64,000 bases of DNA from Procambarus clarkii (lineage: Eukaryota; Arthropoda; Malacostraca; Decapoda; Cambaridae): the NCBI RefSeq assembly GCF_040958095.1, contig NC_091172.1, positions 28,579,209 through 28,643,208 of the forward strand, written 5' to 3'. The notes under the pieces were generated by a model that worked only from the letters and a program-made list of their open reading frames with translations, had not been told where the DNA came from and did no database searches. The position numbers were made by a program, and so were the translations under genes. Of this stretch, positions 1-9,765 are shown in pieces (position 1 is the first letter of the stretch; each line of letters starts with the position of its first letter).

Positions 1-30
1 AATTGCCTTACCTTTAATAATTTCAGTAAT

Positions 31-297
31 CATGGGGCCAGATTCACGAAGCAGTTGCGCAAGTACTTACGAACCTGCACACCTTTCCTCAATCTCTGAC
101 GGCTTTGGTTACATTTATTAAACAGTTTACAAGCATGAAAAACTTGCCAATCAACTGTTGTTATTGTTATAAACAGCCTCCCGGTGTTTCGAAGCTCATT
201 AACTGTTTAATAATTGTAAACAAAGCCGCCAAAGATTGAGGAAAGATGTAAAGGTTCGTAAGTGCTTGCGTAACTGCTTCTTGAATCTGGCCCCATG
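31..297. mobile_element. MITE 1, copy a: non-autonomous DNA transposon with long TIRs
   Basis: The two ends are exact inverted copies over 16 bp (CATGGGGCCAGATTCA at the left). The inverted similarity continues imperfectly for about 90 bp on each side, covering the GTACTTACGAACC and CTTTCCTCAATCT blocks. There is no coding capacity. A diverged relative lies at 57489-57705. The size and structure fit a MITE; the superfamily is unknown. Confidence 0.75.
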
Positions 298-744
298 TTC
301 GTAAATTGAATACTTAATCCTCTCTATAGTGTGCTTACCTACCTCAGGAGGCATCAACAGTCAAGCGGATCACTGAAGCAGTTACCGAACAGCGCTGATT
401 TACAACCCAATTAAGATTACAGGTGAAATTACCGCTGAGATTACCACTGAGATTACCAGGGGTAATCTCAGGGGGGGGGGGAGAGGCACTATTATGCCCG
501 ATCTCTTAAAATAGGACCAACCCCCTAACAAGCCTATGTTCGTCCCGTGCCCAAAACCATTCACCTTACAAAATTGAGTGAGACTGGCCGCAAGCGTCTG
601 GTCTTCATCCAACCTTGGCCATTCTTCCGAATCAAAAAATAACACGATAGCCACTTACTGAGCATAGTTCGTTTGTTTACGGCCGACGACCAATCAGTAT
701 AGAAAAGGGCCACTCATCAAGCATAATTCCTCAGCTTCTTTCAG
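298..744. other. Intergenic, no gene recognised
   Basis: I see no convincing coding sequence. There is a perfect 11-bp hairpin (CTGAGATTACC, 3-base loop) at 447-471, followed directly by a run of ten G. GAGATTACC-like words recur just before it. Confidence 0.5.
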
Positions 745-855
745 GGTTGGGCACCATTCCTTCCCCCCGTCCCATCCCAAATCCTTATCGTGATATAGCC
801 ATTACGGCTATATAGCCGTAATGGCTTGGCGCTTTCCCCCCTGAAAATTCCTTCC
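745..855 (+). repeat. SINE-C body fragment
   Basis: GTTGGGCACCATTCCTTCC followed by the GTAATGGCTTGGCGCTTTCC block matches the body of the better copy at 25962-26165. The tRNA-like head is missing. An internal palindrome around ATAGCCATTACGGCTATAT is present here and not in the other copies. Confidence 0.65.
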
Positions 856-930
856 TTCTTTCAGCTTCTTTCACCGTCCGCTGACCACAGCAGATGGCCC
901 ATGATAGTCGACCAGCTGCTGGAACACTCT

Positions 931-1004
931 ACACACCACGTACACTTCACTGTACGTGGTGTGTACATGTACAGTGACATGTTGACACCATGTCACTGTA
1001 CATG
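931..1004. repeat. Two adjacent perfect hairpins
   Basis: The first hairpin has 14-bp arms (931-944 and 951-964, 6-base loop). The second has 16-bp arms (966-981 and 989-1004, 7-base loop). Both are perfect, and they are one base apart. Confidence 0.8.
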
Positions 1005-1032
1005 GGGAATCTACCCACATCCTCCCCCACAC

Positions 1033-1325
1033 AAATGGAATGCATTAGGAAGTGATGTGGTGGAGGCTGACAGCGGGTTTTCTTCCTATTGGGGAGTGTT
1101 GTACATGCTGCTATGGCGGTGTGTCCACTCACAAGATGAGTGGCACTGCCCAATAAACTCGCCCCTCGGGGCAAAATTTAAATTTACAATTTCCATACAC
1201 AGTTTCAAGTGTAGATATGATAGAGCCCAGTAGGCTCAGGAACCTGTACACCAGTTGATTGACAGTTGAGAGGCGGGACCAAAGAGCCAGAGCTCAACCC
1301 CCGCAAGCACAAATAGGTGAGTACA
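1033..1325 (+). mobile_element. LINE-A 3' end, interrupted by a 120-bp insertion
   Basis: The last codons of the LINE-A ORF (WNALGSDVVEAD, then SFKCRYDRAQ and a stop) are followed by its standard 3' tail AGTTGAGAGGCGGGACCAAA and the terminal AGGTGAGTAC word. Bases 1071-1190 are foreign to the LINE and split the ORF end. The insert resembles repeat G at 20845-20905 (CACAAGATGAGTGG, AATAAA). Confidence 0.8.
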
Positions 1326-1379
1326 CGTCCGTTCAGGTAACCTAAGCCTCAGGCCTAGACATTACTACTTCACTGTTGT

Positions 1380-1547
1380 GGTTCCCTGAACCGTTGAACA
1401 TTATGGTGGTTCCCTGAACCGTTGAACATTATGGTGGTTCCCTGAACCGTTGAACATTATGGTGGTTCCCTGAACCGTTGAACATTATGGTGGTTCCCTG
1501 AACCGTTGAACATTATGGTGGTTCCCTGAACCGTTGAACATTATGGT
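1380..1547. repeat. Minisatellite, 28-bp unit, six copies
   Basis: Six essentially identical head-to-tail units contain TTCCCTGAACCGTTGAACAT. The near identity points to recent expansion. Confidence 0.95.
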
Positions 1548-1663
1548 GTGTGACAGATTATTTATTATTAACATCTTTATTGACAAAATTAATTACAATT
1601 TTGCCTAATCTGAGGATTTTGAGGAATAGTCCCGGGGGAGCAGCATAGGCTACAGGTCTCCAT
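1548..1663. other. Spacer between minisatellites
   Basis: AT-rich unique sequence. No feature was recognised. Confidence 0.4.
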
Positions 1664-1829
1664 GGGTCAATGAATGCTGGAGATAACACGAGAGTGAGTC
1701 AATGAACGCTGGAGATAACGTGAGAGTGAGTCAATGAACGCTGGAGATAACACGAGAGTGAGTCAATGAACGCTGGAGATAACACGAGAGTGAGTCAATG
1801 AACGCTGGAGATAACGTGAGAGTGAGTCA
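1664..1829. repeat. Minisatellite, 32-bp unit, about five copies
   Basis: The repeated word is GTCAATGAACGCTGGAGATA. Units carry either AACACGAGAGTG or AACGTGAGAGTG, so there are two unit subtypes. Confidence 0.95.
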
Positions 1830-1937
1830 CCCAACCCATCCTCCCTCCCACTCCTCACTAAATATTTAAAAACGTCCTTGCCGCCCACACCCTATCCCAC
1901 CAAGGCTAGTGCCCTCCTTACCCACATCCTGCCCTAT

Positions 1938-2250
1938 CCACACCCCCTCTTGGTGACCCCAACACACCCCACCAACACACACTCGACCCCCCCTTGGTGA
2001 CCCCAACACACACCCCACCAACACACACACTCGACCCCCCCTGGTGACCCCAACACCCCCCACCAACACACACACTCGACCCCCCCTGGTGACCCCAACA
2101 CCCCCCACCAACACACACACTCGACCCCCCCTGGTGACCCCAACACACCCCTCCACCAACACACACACTCGACCCCCCCTTGGTGACCCCAACACACCCC
2201 ACCAACACACACACTCGACCCCCCCTGGTGACCCCCCCCCCCCACCAACA
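1938..2250. repeat. C-rich minisatellite, about 45-bp unit, seven copies
   Basis: Units carry CTCGACCCCCCCTGGTGACC followed by CCAACACACCCCACCAACAC, with small length differences. The array is open in several frames on both strands only because the unit lacks stops; I do not call a gene. Confidence 0.9.
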
Positions 2251-2599
2251 CACTCGGGAGTTGCTTCTCTCCCAAACATTTAATCTGTTCAACAACAGAC
2301 ATCCTGTAATCAAAATTTCCAGCATTTAACAAAATAAATGCCAGCGTTTATCACCAATTTCCCCAGTATTTATATCCAACTTTCACAATTTATCAGCATT
2401 GCAAAAAATGATGAGAAATTTGTAATAACATTATCCATCATTTATCCCCAAATTTTCAATATTTTTTTACCAATTTCTCAAACATTTATTTACAATTTTC
2501 CAGTATTCATAAATTGAGTTAACTGTCTTCAGAGGGTTTGATCTGAGGTACAGATCACCTTATGGTCGTTAAGGAGGCCTCTGGTCTTGTTACCAGGGT
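2251..2599. other. Intergenic, AT-rich
   Basis: AATTT and CAGTATTTAT-like words recur (CCAGCATTTAAC, CCAGTATTTAT, CCAGTATTCAT). This may be an old, decayed tandem array. No gene was seen. Confidence 0.4.
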
Positions 2600-2835
2600 C
2601 GTGGGGTGCCTTGGTGGGTCGTGGGGTGCCTTGGTGGGTCGTGGGGTACCTTGGTGGGTCGTGAGTACCTTGGTGAGTCGTGGGTACCTTGGTGAGTCGT
2701 GGGTACCTTGAGTCGTGGGGTACCTTGAGTCGTGGGTACCTTGAGTCGTGGGTACCTTGAGTCGTGGGTACCTTGAGTCGTGGGGTACCTTGAGTCGTGG
2801 GTACCTTGAGTCGTGGGTACCTTGAGTCGTGGGTG
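2600..2835. repeat. Minisatellite, short GTCGTGGG unit
   Basis: The first part has about 22-bp units (GGGTCGTGGGGTACCTTGGT). The later part has about 16-bp units (GTCGTGGGTACCTTGA). The array changes period along its length by loss of a GGTG segment. Confidence 0.9.
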
Positions 2836-3198
2836 CGTCAGGGAGTAATGGGCACGTTTGCCACTCCTTGAGTACCGTTACACGCGGGCAGCGCTGAACA
2901 AGGTGATTATCCCTGGTTCGCTGTAAGACATCACGGAAAAATGCCGTCGAATGAGAAAGTATCTCGCGGTGATGGCTCCACAACGGGGCTGCATTGTCTA
3001 GGACTGCTCTCACGTAGGTGTACGGTATTCTCAATGATAACTTTTAGAGGATCCGGAAAGCGGTTCGCCAGTTTAGCATAGAATAATTCCCGCCATTGGA
3101 GGGGACAGGACGCCAGCGTCTTGGCCCGCTCGTAAGGCAAACTACTGTACCCTTTTCTCTTCCTCGGGGATGCAGCTAACGACAGTTGCTTCCCAATG
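2836..3198. other. Intergenic, no gene recognised
   Basis: This is a mixed-composition sequence with short open frames on the minus strand. I see no splice sites or domains that would support a gene. Confidence 0.4.
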
Positions 3199-3300
3199 GA
3201 GCCAATTTATCACTAGGTGAACAGAGGAATTAGGTGAAAGAATACGTGGCCAATCATTTTATGTCCTCCGCCTGGGATCAAACCCAGGATTGGGAGTTGT
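3199..3300 (-). repeat. SINE-D fragment
   Basis: On the minus strand it reads as the B-box-like part of the tRNA head (GGGTTTGATCCCAGG) followed by the body with CCTAATTCCTCTGTTCACCT. The copy is decayed. Confidence 0.6.
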
Positions 3301-3304
3301 TGTT

Positions 3305-3375
3305 GTTTCAGATATAGCTACTCAGAACGGAGTGTCCATGTAGCACGGGCTATGGTGAGCCCGTAAACTTGGGAG
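3305..3375 (+). repeat. Repeat H fragment
   Basis: The words AGATATAGCTACTCAGAAC and AGCACGGGCTATGGTGAGCC are shared with copies at 15535-15680, 26200-26280 and 36010-36140. Confidence 0.65.
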
Positions 3376-3492
3376 TGGAAAACTGTCCTATCTGTATAAC
3401 CCTCAGAAGGTCAGGTGTCGACTCCTCCCTGGATGTCTAGCCTCCCCTCCCTCCCAGATAACAAATTCACAAAAGAAAAATAATGATTTGGT

Positions 3493-3560
3493 TGAACAAA
3501 TCCACAAGGGCCGTGATGAAGGTTCGAACCTACGTCCGAGAGCATCCCAGATGCGCCCAG
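3493..3560 (-). repeat. SINE-B (tRNA-like head)
   Basis: On the minus strand it carries GGACGTAGGTTCGAACC (B-box-like), then GGCCCTTGTGGATTTGTTC. The same unit occurs at 3732-3817, 37492-37577 and twice at 57060-57225. The A-box side is degraded here. Confidence 0.7.
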
Positions 3561-3731
3561 ACGTGATTTCTGTGTGTAATGAAGTAAGGGCGAAGAGGTA
3601 GAACAGCTTATTGACAGAGCCCGGGTGCATGGGGGGGGGGGGGGAATGGTGTAAAACCCTGGTTTGTGTCTCGGAGAGGCTGCAGGATCCGTGTGAGGGG
3701 CAGATGAACTCCCGGTTGCAATTTTTTGACT
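3561..3731. other. Spacer between inverted SINE-B copies
   Basis: It contains a run of about 14 G near 3631. No gene was seen. Confidence 0.4.
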
Positions 3732-3817
3732 GTGTCGTAGCTCAGTTGATTAAGGCGCGTCTGGGATCCTCCCGGACGTAGGTTCGAACCCTCATCACGA
3801 CCCTTGTGGATTTGTTC
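3732..3817 (+). repeat. SINE-B, tRNA-derived
   Basis: GTCGTAGCTCAGTTGATTAA (A-box-like) and GTAGGTTCGAACCCTCATC (B-box-like) lie about 45 bases apart, followed by CCCTTGTGGATTTGTTC. The head looks like a tRNA, but the acceptor arm and CCA-end geometry are not those of an intact tRNA. The presence of at least five copies in the window argues for a SINE. Confidence 0.75.
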
Positions 3818-4110
3818 GTAAAGATGTACAGGTGCGGTAAGGTACTTGCAGAAATACGTGATGAATCCTGGGTTTGAACTGCATTAATTAAAGTAATGGA
3901 TAGTCTATGTACTTTGCCTCAGGGTAATCAATATCAGGCGAGTCATAAACGACAGCTTAACTAGTGCCCCCCCGCGGTATTTTCTCTTAACACACACCAA
4001 GACTGGCTCGGCTGCTTCACTTCAGCGGTCGTGCTGTAGTGCCTGGGCCCCGGCGCCGAACGCACTAGACATCAATATGCACGACATAAATCGATGCGAA
4101 GATTAAAATC
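3818..4110. other. Intergenic, no gene recognised
   Basis: Unique-looking sequence. No coding or repeat signal was recognised. Confidence 0.3.
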
Positions 4111-4124
4111 AAATGCGCACACAC

Positions 4125-4208
<84 letters not shown>
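4111..4208. repeat. (CA)n microsatellite
   Basis: About 45 CA dinucleotides, nearly pure. It directly abuts the LINE-A tail that follows. Confidence 0.97.
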
Positions 4209-4210
<2 letters not shown>

Positions 4211-4296
4211 GTTGATTGACGGTTGAGAGGCGGGACCAAAGAGCCAGAGCTCAACCCCCGCAAACACAACTAGGTGAGTACAACTAGGTGAGTACA
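4209..4296 (+). mobile_element. LINE-A 3' tail only
   Basis: CTGTTGATTGACGGTTGAGA, the GGCGGGACCAAAGAGCC core, and two AACTAGGTGAGTAC terminal words. The coding part is missing. SINE-A copy 1 begins within a few bases of its end. Confidence 0.8.
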
Positions 4297-4303
4297 CACA
4301 CAG

Positions 4304-4592
4304 GGGGGCCTCGTAGCCTGGTGGATAGCGCGCAGGACTCGTAATTCTGTGGCTCGGGTTCGATTCCCGCACGAGGCAGAAACAAATGGGCAAAGTTTCT
4401 TTCACCCTAAGTACCCCTGTTACCTAGCAGTAAATAGGTACCTGGGAGTTAGTCAGCTGTCACGGGCTGCTTCCTGGGGTGTGTGTGTGTGGTGTGGGGA
4501 AAAAAAAAAAGTAGTTAGTAAACAGTTGATTGACAGTTGAGAGGCGGGCCGAAAGAGCAAAGCTCAACCCCCGCAAAAACACAACTAGTAAA
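4304..4592 (+). mobile_element. SINE-A copy 1: tRNA head, conserved body, LINE-A-type tail
   Basis: The order is: a tRNA-like head with A box (TAGCCTGGTGGATAGCG) and B box (GGGTTCGATTCCC); a body with CTGTTACCTAGCAGTAAATA and the GGGCTGCTTCCTGGGG block; a GT-rich and A-rich stretch; then a tail matching the LINE-A 3' end (AGTTGATTGACAGTTGAGAG, AGCTCAACCCCCGCAA). The shared tail suggests mobilisation by LINE-A machinery, which is known for tail-sharing SINE/LINE pairs. Confidence 0.8.
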
Positions 4593-5056
4593 CACAGCGT
4601 GAAAAAGTTCAGAGGTATGCCACTAGACTAGTCCCAGAACTAAGAGGCATGAGTTACGAGGAAAGGCTGCGGGAAATGCACCTCACGACACTGCAAGACA
4701 GAAGAGTAAGGGGAGACATCATCATTACCTACAAAATTCTCAGAGGAATTAACAGGGTAGACAAAGATAAACTGTTTAACACTGGTGGTACGCGAACAAT
4801 GGGACACAGGTGGAAACTGAGTACCCAAATGAGCCACAGGGACGTTAGAAAGAACTTTTTCAGTGTCAGAGTAGTTAACGGATGGAATGCATTAGGCAGT
4901 GATGTGGTGGAGGCTGACTCCATACACAGTTTCAAATGTAGATATGATAGAGCCCAATAGGCTCAGGAATCTGTACACCAGTTGATTGACAGTTGGGAGG
5001 CGGGACCAAAGAGCCAGAGCTCAACCCCCGCAAGCACAACTAGGTGAGTACACACA
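4593..5056 (+). mobile_element. LINE-A, 3' ORF end plus tail (5'-truncated)
   Basis: It encodes the C-terminal end of a CR1/L2-like LINE ORF. The reading frame runs from MSYEERLREM through LRGINRVDKDKLFN to NGWNALGSDVVEAD and SFKCRYDRAQ, then stops. The standard tail and AACTAGGTGAGTAC end follow. The longest copy in the window (51906-53205) has the reverse transcriptase upstream of this segment. The frame here is open for 103 codons, so the copy is fairly young. Confidence 0.85.
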
Positions 5057-6010
5057 TGTTGGCAGTTGACGAGGACAGCAGTACACCCACAGGGAACTAG
5101 ACCAAGAATGTGACCACAGGAACACACCCACAGGGAGCCTCCACAACTACCAAGAATGTGACCACAGAAGTGCACCGACAGAAGGCTGTGGATGTTTACT
5201 GGATCACAGCGTACCTTCTCCCCACTCTTCAAGACCTAACGAGATGGTTCACAATCCCAAAGGCACACTGACGTTGCTGTCACATTACACGCTGTGCAAA
5301 AGGCATCACCTTTACGTTTTCCCCTAGCACTAAACTATCAGTTTAACGCGTCACCGAGTCCTTTGTGATGCTTGGCTGACCACACAGGTAAGTTGAGGTT
5401 GGCGTAACGCGAGGCTGGGGTAACGCCAAGTTGGCGTAACACGAGGCAGACGTATCACCAGCGTAGTCCCGTGGTGTTTGCTGGAGGGACTGATGCAAAA
5501 TGGTGCAGTCTTGGACAAGAGAGAAGTCACTGAGAGGCGGACCTACTCGGTGAACGCGTGAGAGTCCACAGCCAGCTACCGCAGACCGCAGCCTCTCAAT
5601 CACAGACACAATCACAGACACCTAATCACAGACAACAAGGTAAACGGGCCGCAGAGTTCCTCGCCTGGTCACCCAGTTGACGAAGCCTTAATTGCTGCTG
5701 AGTAGAGAGCAGCTTGTATCAACACTATGGCCAAAAATTCAGTTGAGAATGATAGTTTCGTCCAAACACCAGACCTGAGAGCACGAATCCATGACCTTGA
5801 CCAATCGGTAGGGTACCTTTAACCTTTCTAGCAGTGCCACGGGTAGGCAGACGACCACTTGTGCTTCGAAATAGTACCATACAAACCATCCCCGTAACTA
5901 TCGGTTAGGACGCGTGGCCACCTCACTCCGTAGGCTTAGAGCCACGTGATGTATGTAGCGATTTAGACCTGGGGCCAAGTACCGGAACCCGTTGGGTTAA
6001 TCAACGACAG

Positions 6011-6013
<3 letters not shown>
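5057..6013. other. Intergenic, no gene recognised
   Basis: GTTGGCGTAACGCGAG-like words recur three times at 5398-5450 as a short tandem. Minus-strand open frames here lack splice or domain support. Confidence 0.4.
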
Positions 6014-6103
<90 letters not shown>

Positions 6104-6176
6104 CACCAATATAGAAGCATCAAGAAATATGGGCCAATAGGCCCTTAGCAGTTACTTCCATTCTTCCCTTTAGTAC

Positions 6177-6231
<55 letters not shown>

Positions 6232-6236
6232 GTTAT
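6014..6236. repeat. (TA)n microsatellites, two blocks
   Basis: About 44 TA units at 6014-6101 and about 26 at 6180-6231, separated by 78 bases of unique sequence. Confidence 0.97.
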
Positions 6237-6379
6237 ATTATATAAATTATAATTAATAAAGGTTATAATAATTTACGGGCTTGAATAGCCCGTATTGGGA
6301 GGATAGGCTACAGTGAACAAATCCTCAGGGATATCAACTCGTGTAGGATGAACTATCCCAGAACCTGCTGCACAGTGAT

Positions 6380-6415
<36 letters not shown>

Positions 6416-6418
6416 ATA
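6380..6418. repeat. (TA)n microsatellite abutting foldback B
   Basis: The TA array ends where the 66-bp left arm of the foldback begins. Confidence 0.95.
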
Positions 6419-6419
6419 T

Positions 6420-6567
6420 GACAATGTCAGACCACGGAGGAAAAATGAAACAGGAATTTCCTTAAGTACTTTCGAATATTAAATACATCTTCAGAAGGAG
6501 ATATTTAATATACGAAAGTACTTAAGGAAATTCCTGTTTCATTTTTCCTCCGTGGTCTGACATTGTC
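6420..6567. mobile_element. Foldback B, copy 1
   Basis: Two 66-bp arms (6420-6485 and 6502-6567) are inverted copies with one mismatch, separated by a 16-bp spacer. Each arm starts at GACAATGTCAGACC. The inner part carries ATACGAAAGTACTTAAGG, and on the minus strand CTTCTGAAGATGTATTTAAT. The CTGAAGA...CGAAA layout resembles a hammerhead ribozyme core. The element is flanked by TA arrays on both sides. No ORF. Confidence 0.8.
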
Positions 6568-6600
6568 ACATTCTTAATCACGTGTTTATTTTCGTGATAT

Positions 6601-6603
<3 letters not shown>

Positions 6604-6688
<85 letters not shown>
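6604..6688. repeat. (CA)n/(TA)n compound microsatellite
   Basis: About seven CA units grade into about 35 TA units. Confidence 0.95.
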
Positions 6689-6693
<5 letters not shown>

Positions 6694-7535
6694 CGACCAA
6701 GATTATGGTAAAGTAGTAGAGATGAATGGAAAATATATTGATGTTTCTGTTATGATTATGATAACATGTGCTAATGAGAAATGTAAATTATAACTATGTT
6801 AACACAATTTATTAATTATTGAACTGAAATCTAGACTTGTGCAATTTTGTACCTAGTCCCCATATTCTAAATAATAATAATTATAATATCCACGATTCCT
6901 TCCCGGAATCTGAGAAGATCAAAAGAGATTCACAACCTTTAACCTTTAGTTGTAATCACCTTATAGCAACTTTTAAAAATGTTAAATAAAGCTACCAAAA
7001 TATAAAAAGATGAGGGGAGGTAGAACAAAAAAAAACATATGAACCTGCATTGGTGGAGACCTACTGTTTTTCCTGCCCTGTTTTCAGAGATTATGGCTCC
7101 ATATTTCTGTGCACATTATGTATATATAATATATACTCACACACACATGGGGAACCTTAGCCTCGGAAAACAAAAATTCCCATCCATCAGCATAGGCTAG
7201 TTGTATATTCCCGGCCAACATTAATGTGTCATCAACTGTTAGCCTAATTACATCACGTATCTCTATGTATACCGGTTCAAGTATTCGGTTAAAGGTATGC
7301 ATAACGTACCAATATCATGTAACTATCGCGTTAATCCAGTTCTTAAACTTAAAACGTTGTGTGTGTGTGTATCATAGGTTGACCGAAATATTTCAATGCG
7401 TGAACGAAGTGATCTATTCGATCCTGGACACACAAACGCGCGTGCAAAAACATACATAAATTCGCGTGAAGCGCCGCTGGAATTCACCTGTTTACTAATG
7501 GGTCAGGTTGTTTGTTGCTTTCAATGGTGGCCACG
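6689..7535. other. Intergenic, AT-rich, no gene recognised
   Basis: Short open frames on both strands have no domain or splice support. Confidence 0.35.
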
Positions 7536-7652
7536 ACCTGTCTGTCACCTGTTGCCTGACGCAGGTGACGCCGCCCCCTCCTCTTCCCCCCCTCGTACCT
7601 GTTACCTTAAGCAGGTGACGGCCCCCGTACCTGCTGTCTGACGCAGGTGACG
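7536..7652. repeat. Three-unit E-box hairpin array
   Basis: Three successive units each contain an ACCTG word paired with GCAGGTGACG about 15-20 bases later (CACCTGTTGCCTGACGCAGG, GTACCTGTTACC...AAGCAGGTGACG, GTACCTGCTGTCTGACGCAG). Each unit can fold on itself. CACCTG/CAGGTG is the E-box class bound by bHLH and Snail-type factors. Whether this is regulatory is inference. Confidence 0.5.
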
Positions 7653-9349
7653 GCTTCCGAAGCTTATTTCATACACGAAGCTGGCTTCAAATTCTTAACA
7701 CGTTAAAACATTTCCTGCTCTACTGAAGTATATATACATCGTCACACTAAGCCACCGGAAGGGAGTCAAGTTCTATACAATTTGCATACGGCATTGTTGA
7801 GTACTTGCGTGAGAGACGTACCGCAAACGTTGGCCGCAATCACTATACGGTCCTCCTGTGTACACCAACCAAACCATCGCCCACTACAGGCTCATATTCC
7901 GATGAAAATCACACTATTAGAAGCACATCACTATTGACCAATCATCTCGCCAGAAGTCACAGTCCCACTGCGACCGTAATATATATATATGTTATCCACT
8001 GAAGACTTGTACTGTATACCACACCGCTGGAGAACTCGACACACACTACCACATGTAACACACACAACACAACACACAAAACACCACAGACCAACTATCG
8101 ACTCTGCGGCCCCTCTCGTCAATCTCACAATTTTTCTGTCTCCCGCATCACTCACTTTTGACTGTCTTCATCGCCTCCCGGCAGGGTGTAACCACTTGTT
8201 GTGTTTACGAGGCTCCTCTCCAGGAGTTAGGAAGTGGAGGAGGAGGAGGAAGGAACGCGTGTCAGTACAAAACATTGGCGAGGGGTTGCCCTTACCTCGC
8301 CCACCCTCCCTCCTCCACACTACCTGTTCACCCGCTTACAGTTACCACCTCACTCACCATATCTCTCTCTCTCTCTCATTTCTCACACTCCACTCCTGCC
8401 TCGATGCATTATATAACCAGATATTTATATATATATATCAATGAAATATTCTTGCGAGATCAGAGGATTTCACTGTCGCGCAAAACCGCGTTAAAGGCTC
8501 TAGAATATTAGGTTTAATATGGCAGCCGGCACTCGGACCGTGGAGCCACATACATTGCAACTGGGCGAGCTCATAAACGTGTGGCATTCCTCAAGGTTCC
8601 CGCCTCATGCCCTCTCTCTTCACCTCCACCCACTGACCTTTCGTAAGCTTCATTTATCCACCGATAACTTATCATGCCCGCAAGAAACAGAACACACGTG
8701 CAATGCGCTTGAAATTTCAATGTCATATCCAGCGACATGGTAACTCGGCCGAGAGATGAACCACCAAATTTGTTATTTTTCACATTTCTTCGGTCGTTTT
8801 AAAGTTGGCAACTCGAATAACTGTAATAGTTCTCGTTTTCTTTAATAATCCGTCGAAAAAGTAACATAGACTCAACTTTTACTCAATGAATAGGAAATTC
8901 CCTAACTATAATCAGGTTGTTCATTGTGAATTATCTCAATGCCGGAAATGCTGCGCGTATTAGTGGCTTTAGGCATAGTACTTGCCTGACCTAGACATCC
9001 AACAGTCTTCTTATATCTTATTGTGTACGTATGTACTTTTGCCTAAATATACATTATTATCATTATTACTATTATTATTATAATTAACATATGCAACTAA
9101 CTTAATTTAACAAGAGATGCGACACAATGCTATTCATACTAGCAATTACATGAAACCCTGGCGCTTTGTGACAGAAAACATGTAGTTTATAGTTCATGTA
9201 CATATGTACAGTATGTATATAACTATACATAGGGGTAAACATACATAGTATTCATGACTCCTGCCTCGCATCCGAAGAGCTCGAGGGTCTTATTGCTTGT
9301 AAAGAATAATTCTACACTTTTCATATAACACCTGGTTATTACAGCTGGG
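7653..9349. other. Intergenic, no gene recognised
   Basis: It holds a CT-rich tract near 8355-8400 and AT-rich stretches. Open frames of 60-150 codons near 8000-8500 are low-complexity or unsupported. Between 8020 and 8300 the GC content is higher, but I find no convincing exon. Confidence 0.35.
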
Positions 9350-9490
9350 ACAGAAATGGTTGGGTACGTTTCCTTTCACCTAATGCCGCTGTTCACCCTA
9401 GCAGTAAATAGGTACGTGGGAGTTAGGGGACTGTTGTGGGATTGCATCCTGGGAAGGGTCAGTAGTTTCTTCTACCTTGGGGGAGGGGCT
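9350..9490 (+). repeat. SINE-D body
   Basis: AGAAATGGTTGGGTACGTTT, the CCTAGCAGTAAATAGGTACG block, TGGGATTGCATCCTGGG and the GGTCAGTAGTTTC tail. It shares its central part with SINE-A but has a different tail. Confidence 0.7.
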
Positions 9491-9539
9491 CGATACCAAC
9501 CTGATATCCTAATATATTATGGAAGAGTAAGGGAGTAGA

Positions 9540-9660
9540 GGGGAAAGAGTCAGAGGTAATAATTAACCTTAACAGGAAGGGGTAAATGGTGTGAAGGGAA
9601 GGGGGGGAGGAGGTATGTGGTGCGGAAGGGGAGGGGAGGGGAGGGAGCATGAATAGCGGA
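9540..9660. repeat. A/G-rich low-complexity tract
   Basis: GGGGAGGGGAGGGGAGGG-type sequence with several G runs. Confidence 0.7.
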
Positions 9661-9693
9661 CAGTTTTGCACTAAACGATTGGAAGGCCATTAC

Positions 9694-9765
9694 CCGACGT
9701 GATAATGGTCCACGACGGGTCGAAACATCGTCGCTTCTTCATTTTCTGACGTGTGGTTGGGTCGT
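9694..9765 (+). repeat. Diverged single arm of foldback A
   Basis: GATAATGGTCCACGACGGGT, then CGAAACATCGTCGC and GACGTGTGGTTGGGTCG line up with the arm of the foldback A copies at 24971 and 33793. Only one arm is present. Confidence 0.6.

Noticed and set aside
1866-2332. Overlapping 130-codon open frames on the minus strand
   Set aside because: Translation of a 45-bp C-rich minisatellite in different registers.
3732-3817. tRNA gene
   Set aside because: It has A and B box-like words, but acceptor pairing is poor and at least five copies with the same 3' extension exist; called SINE-B.
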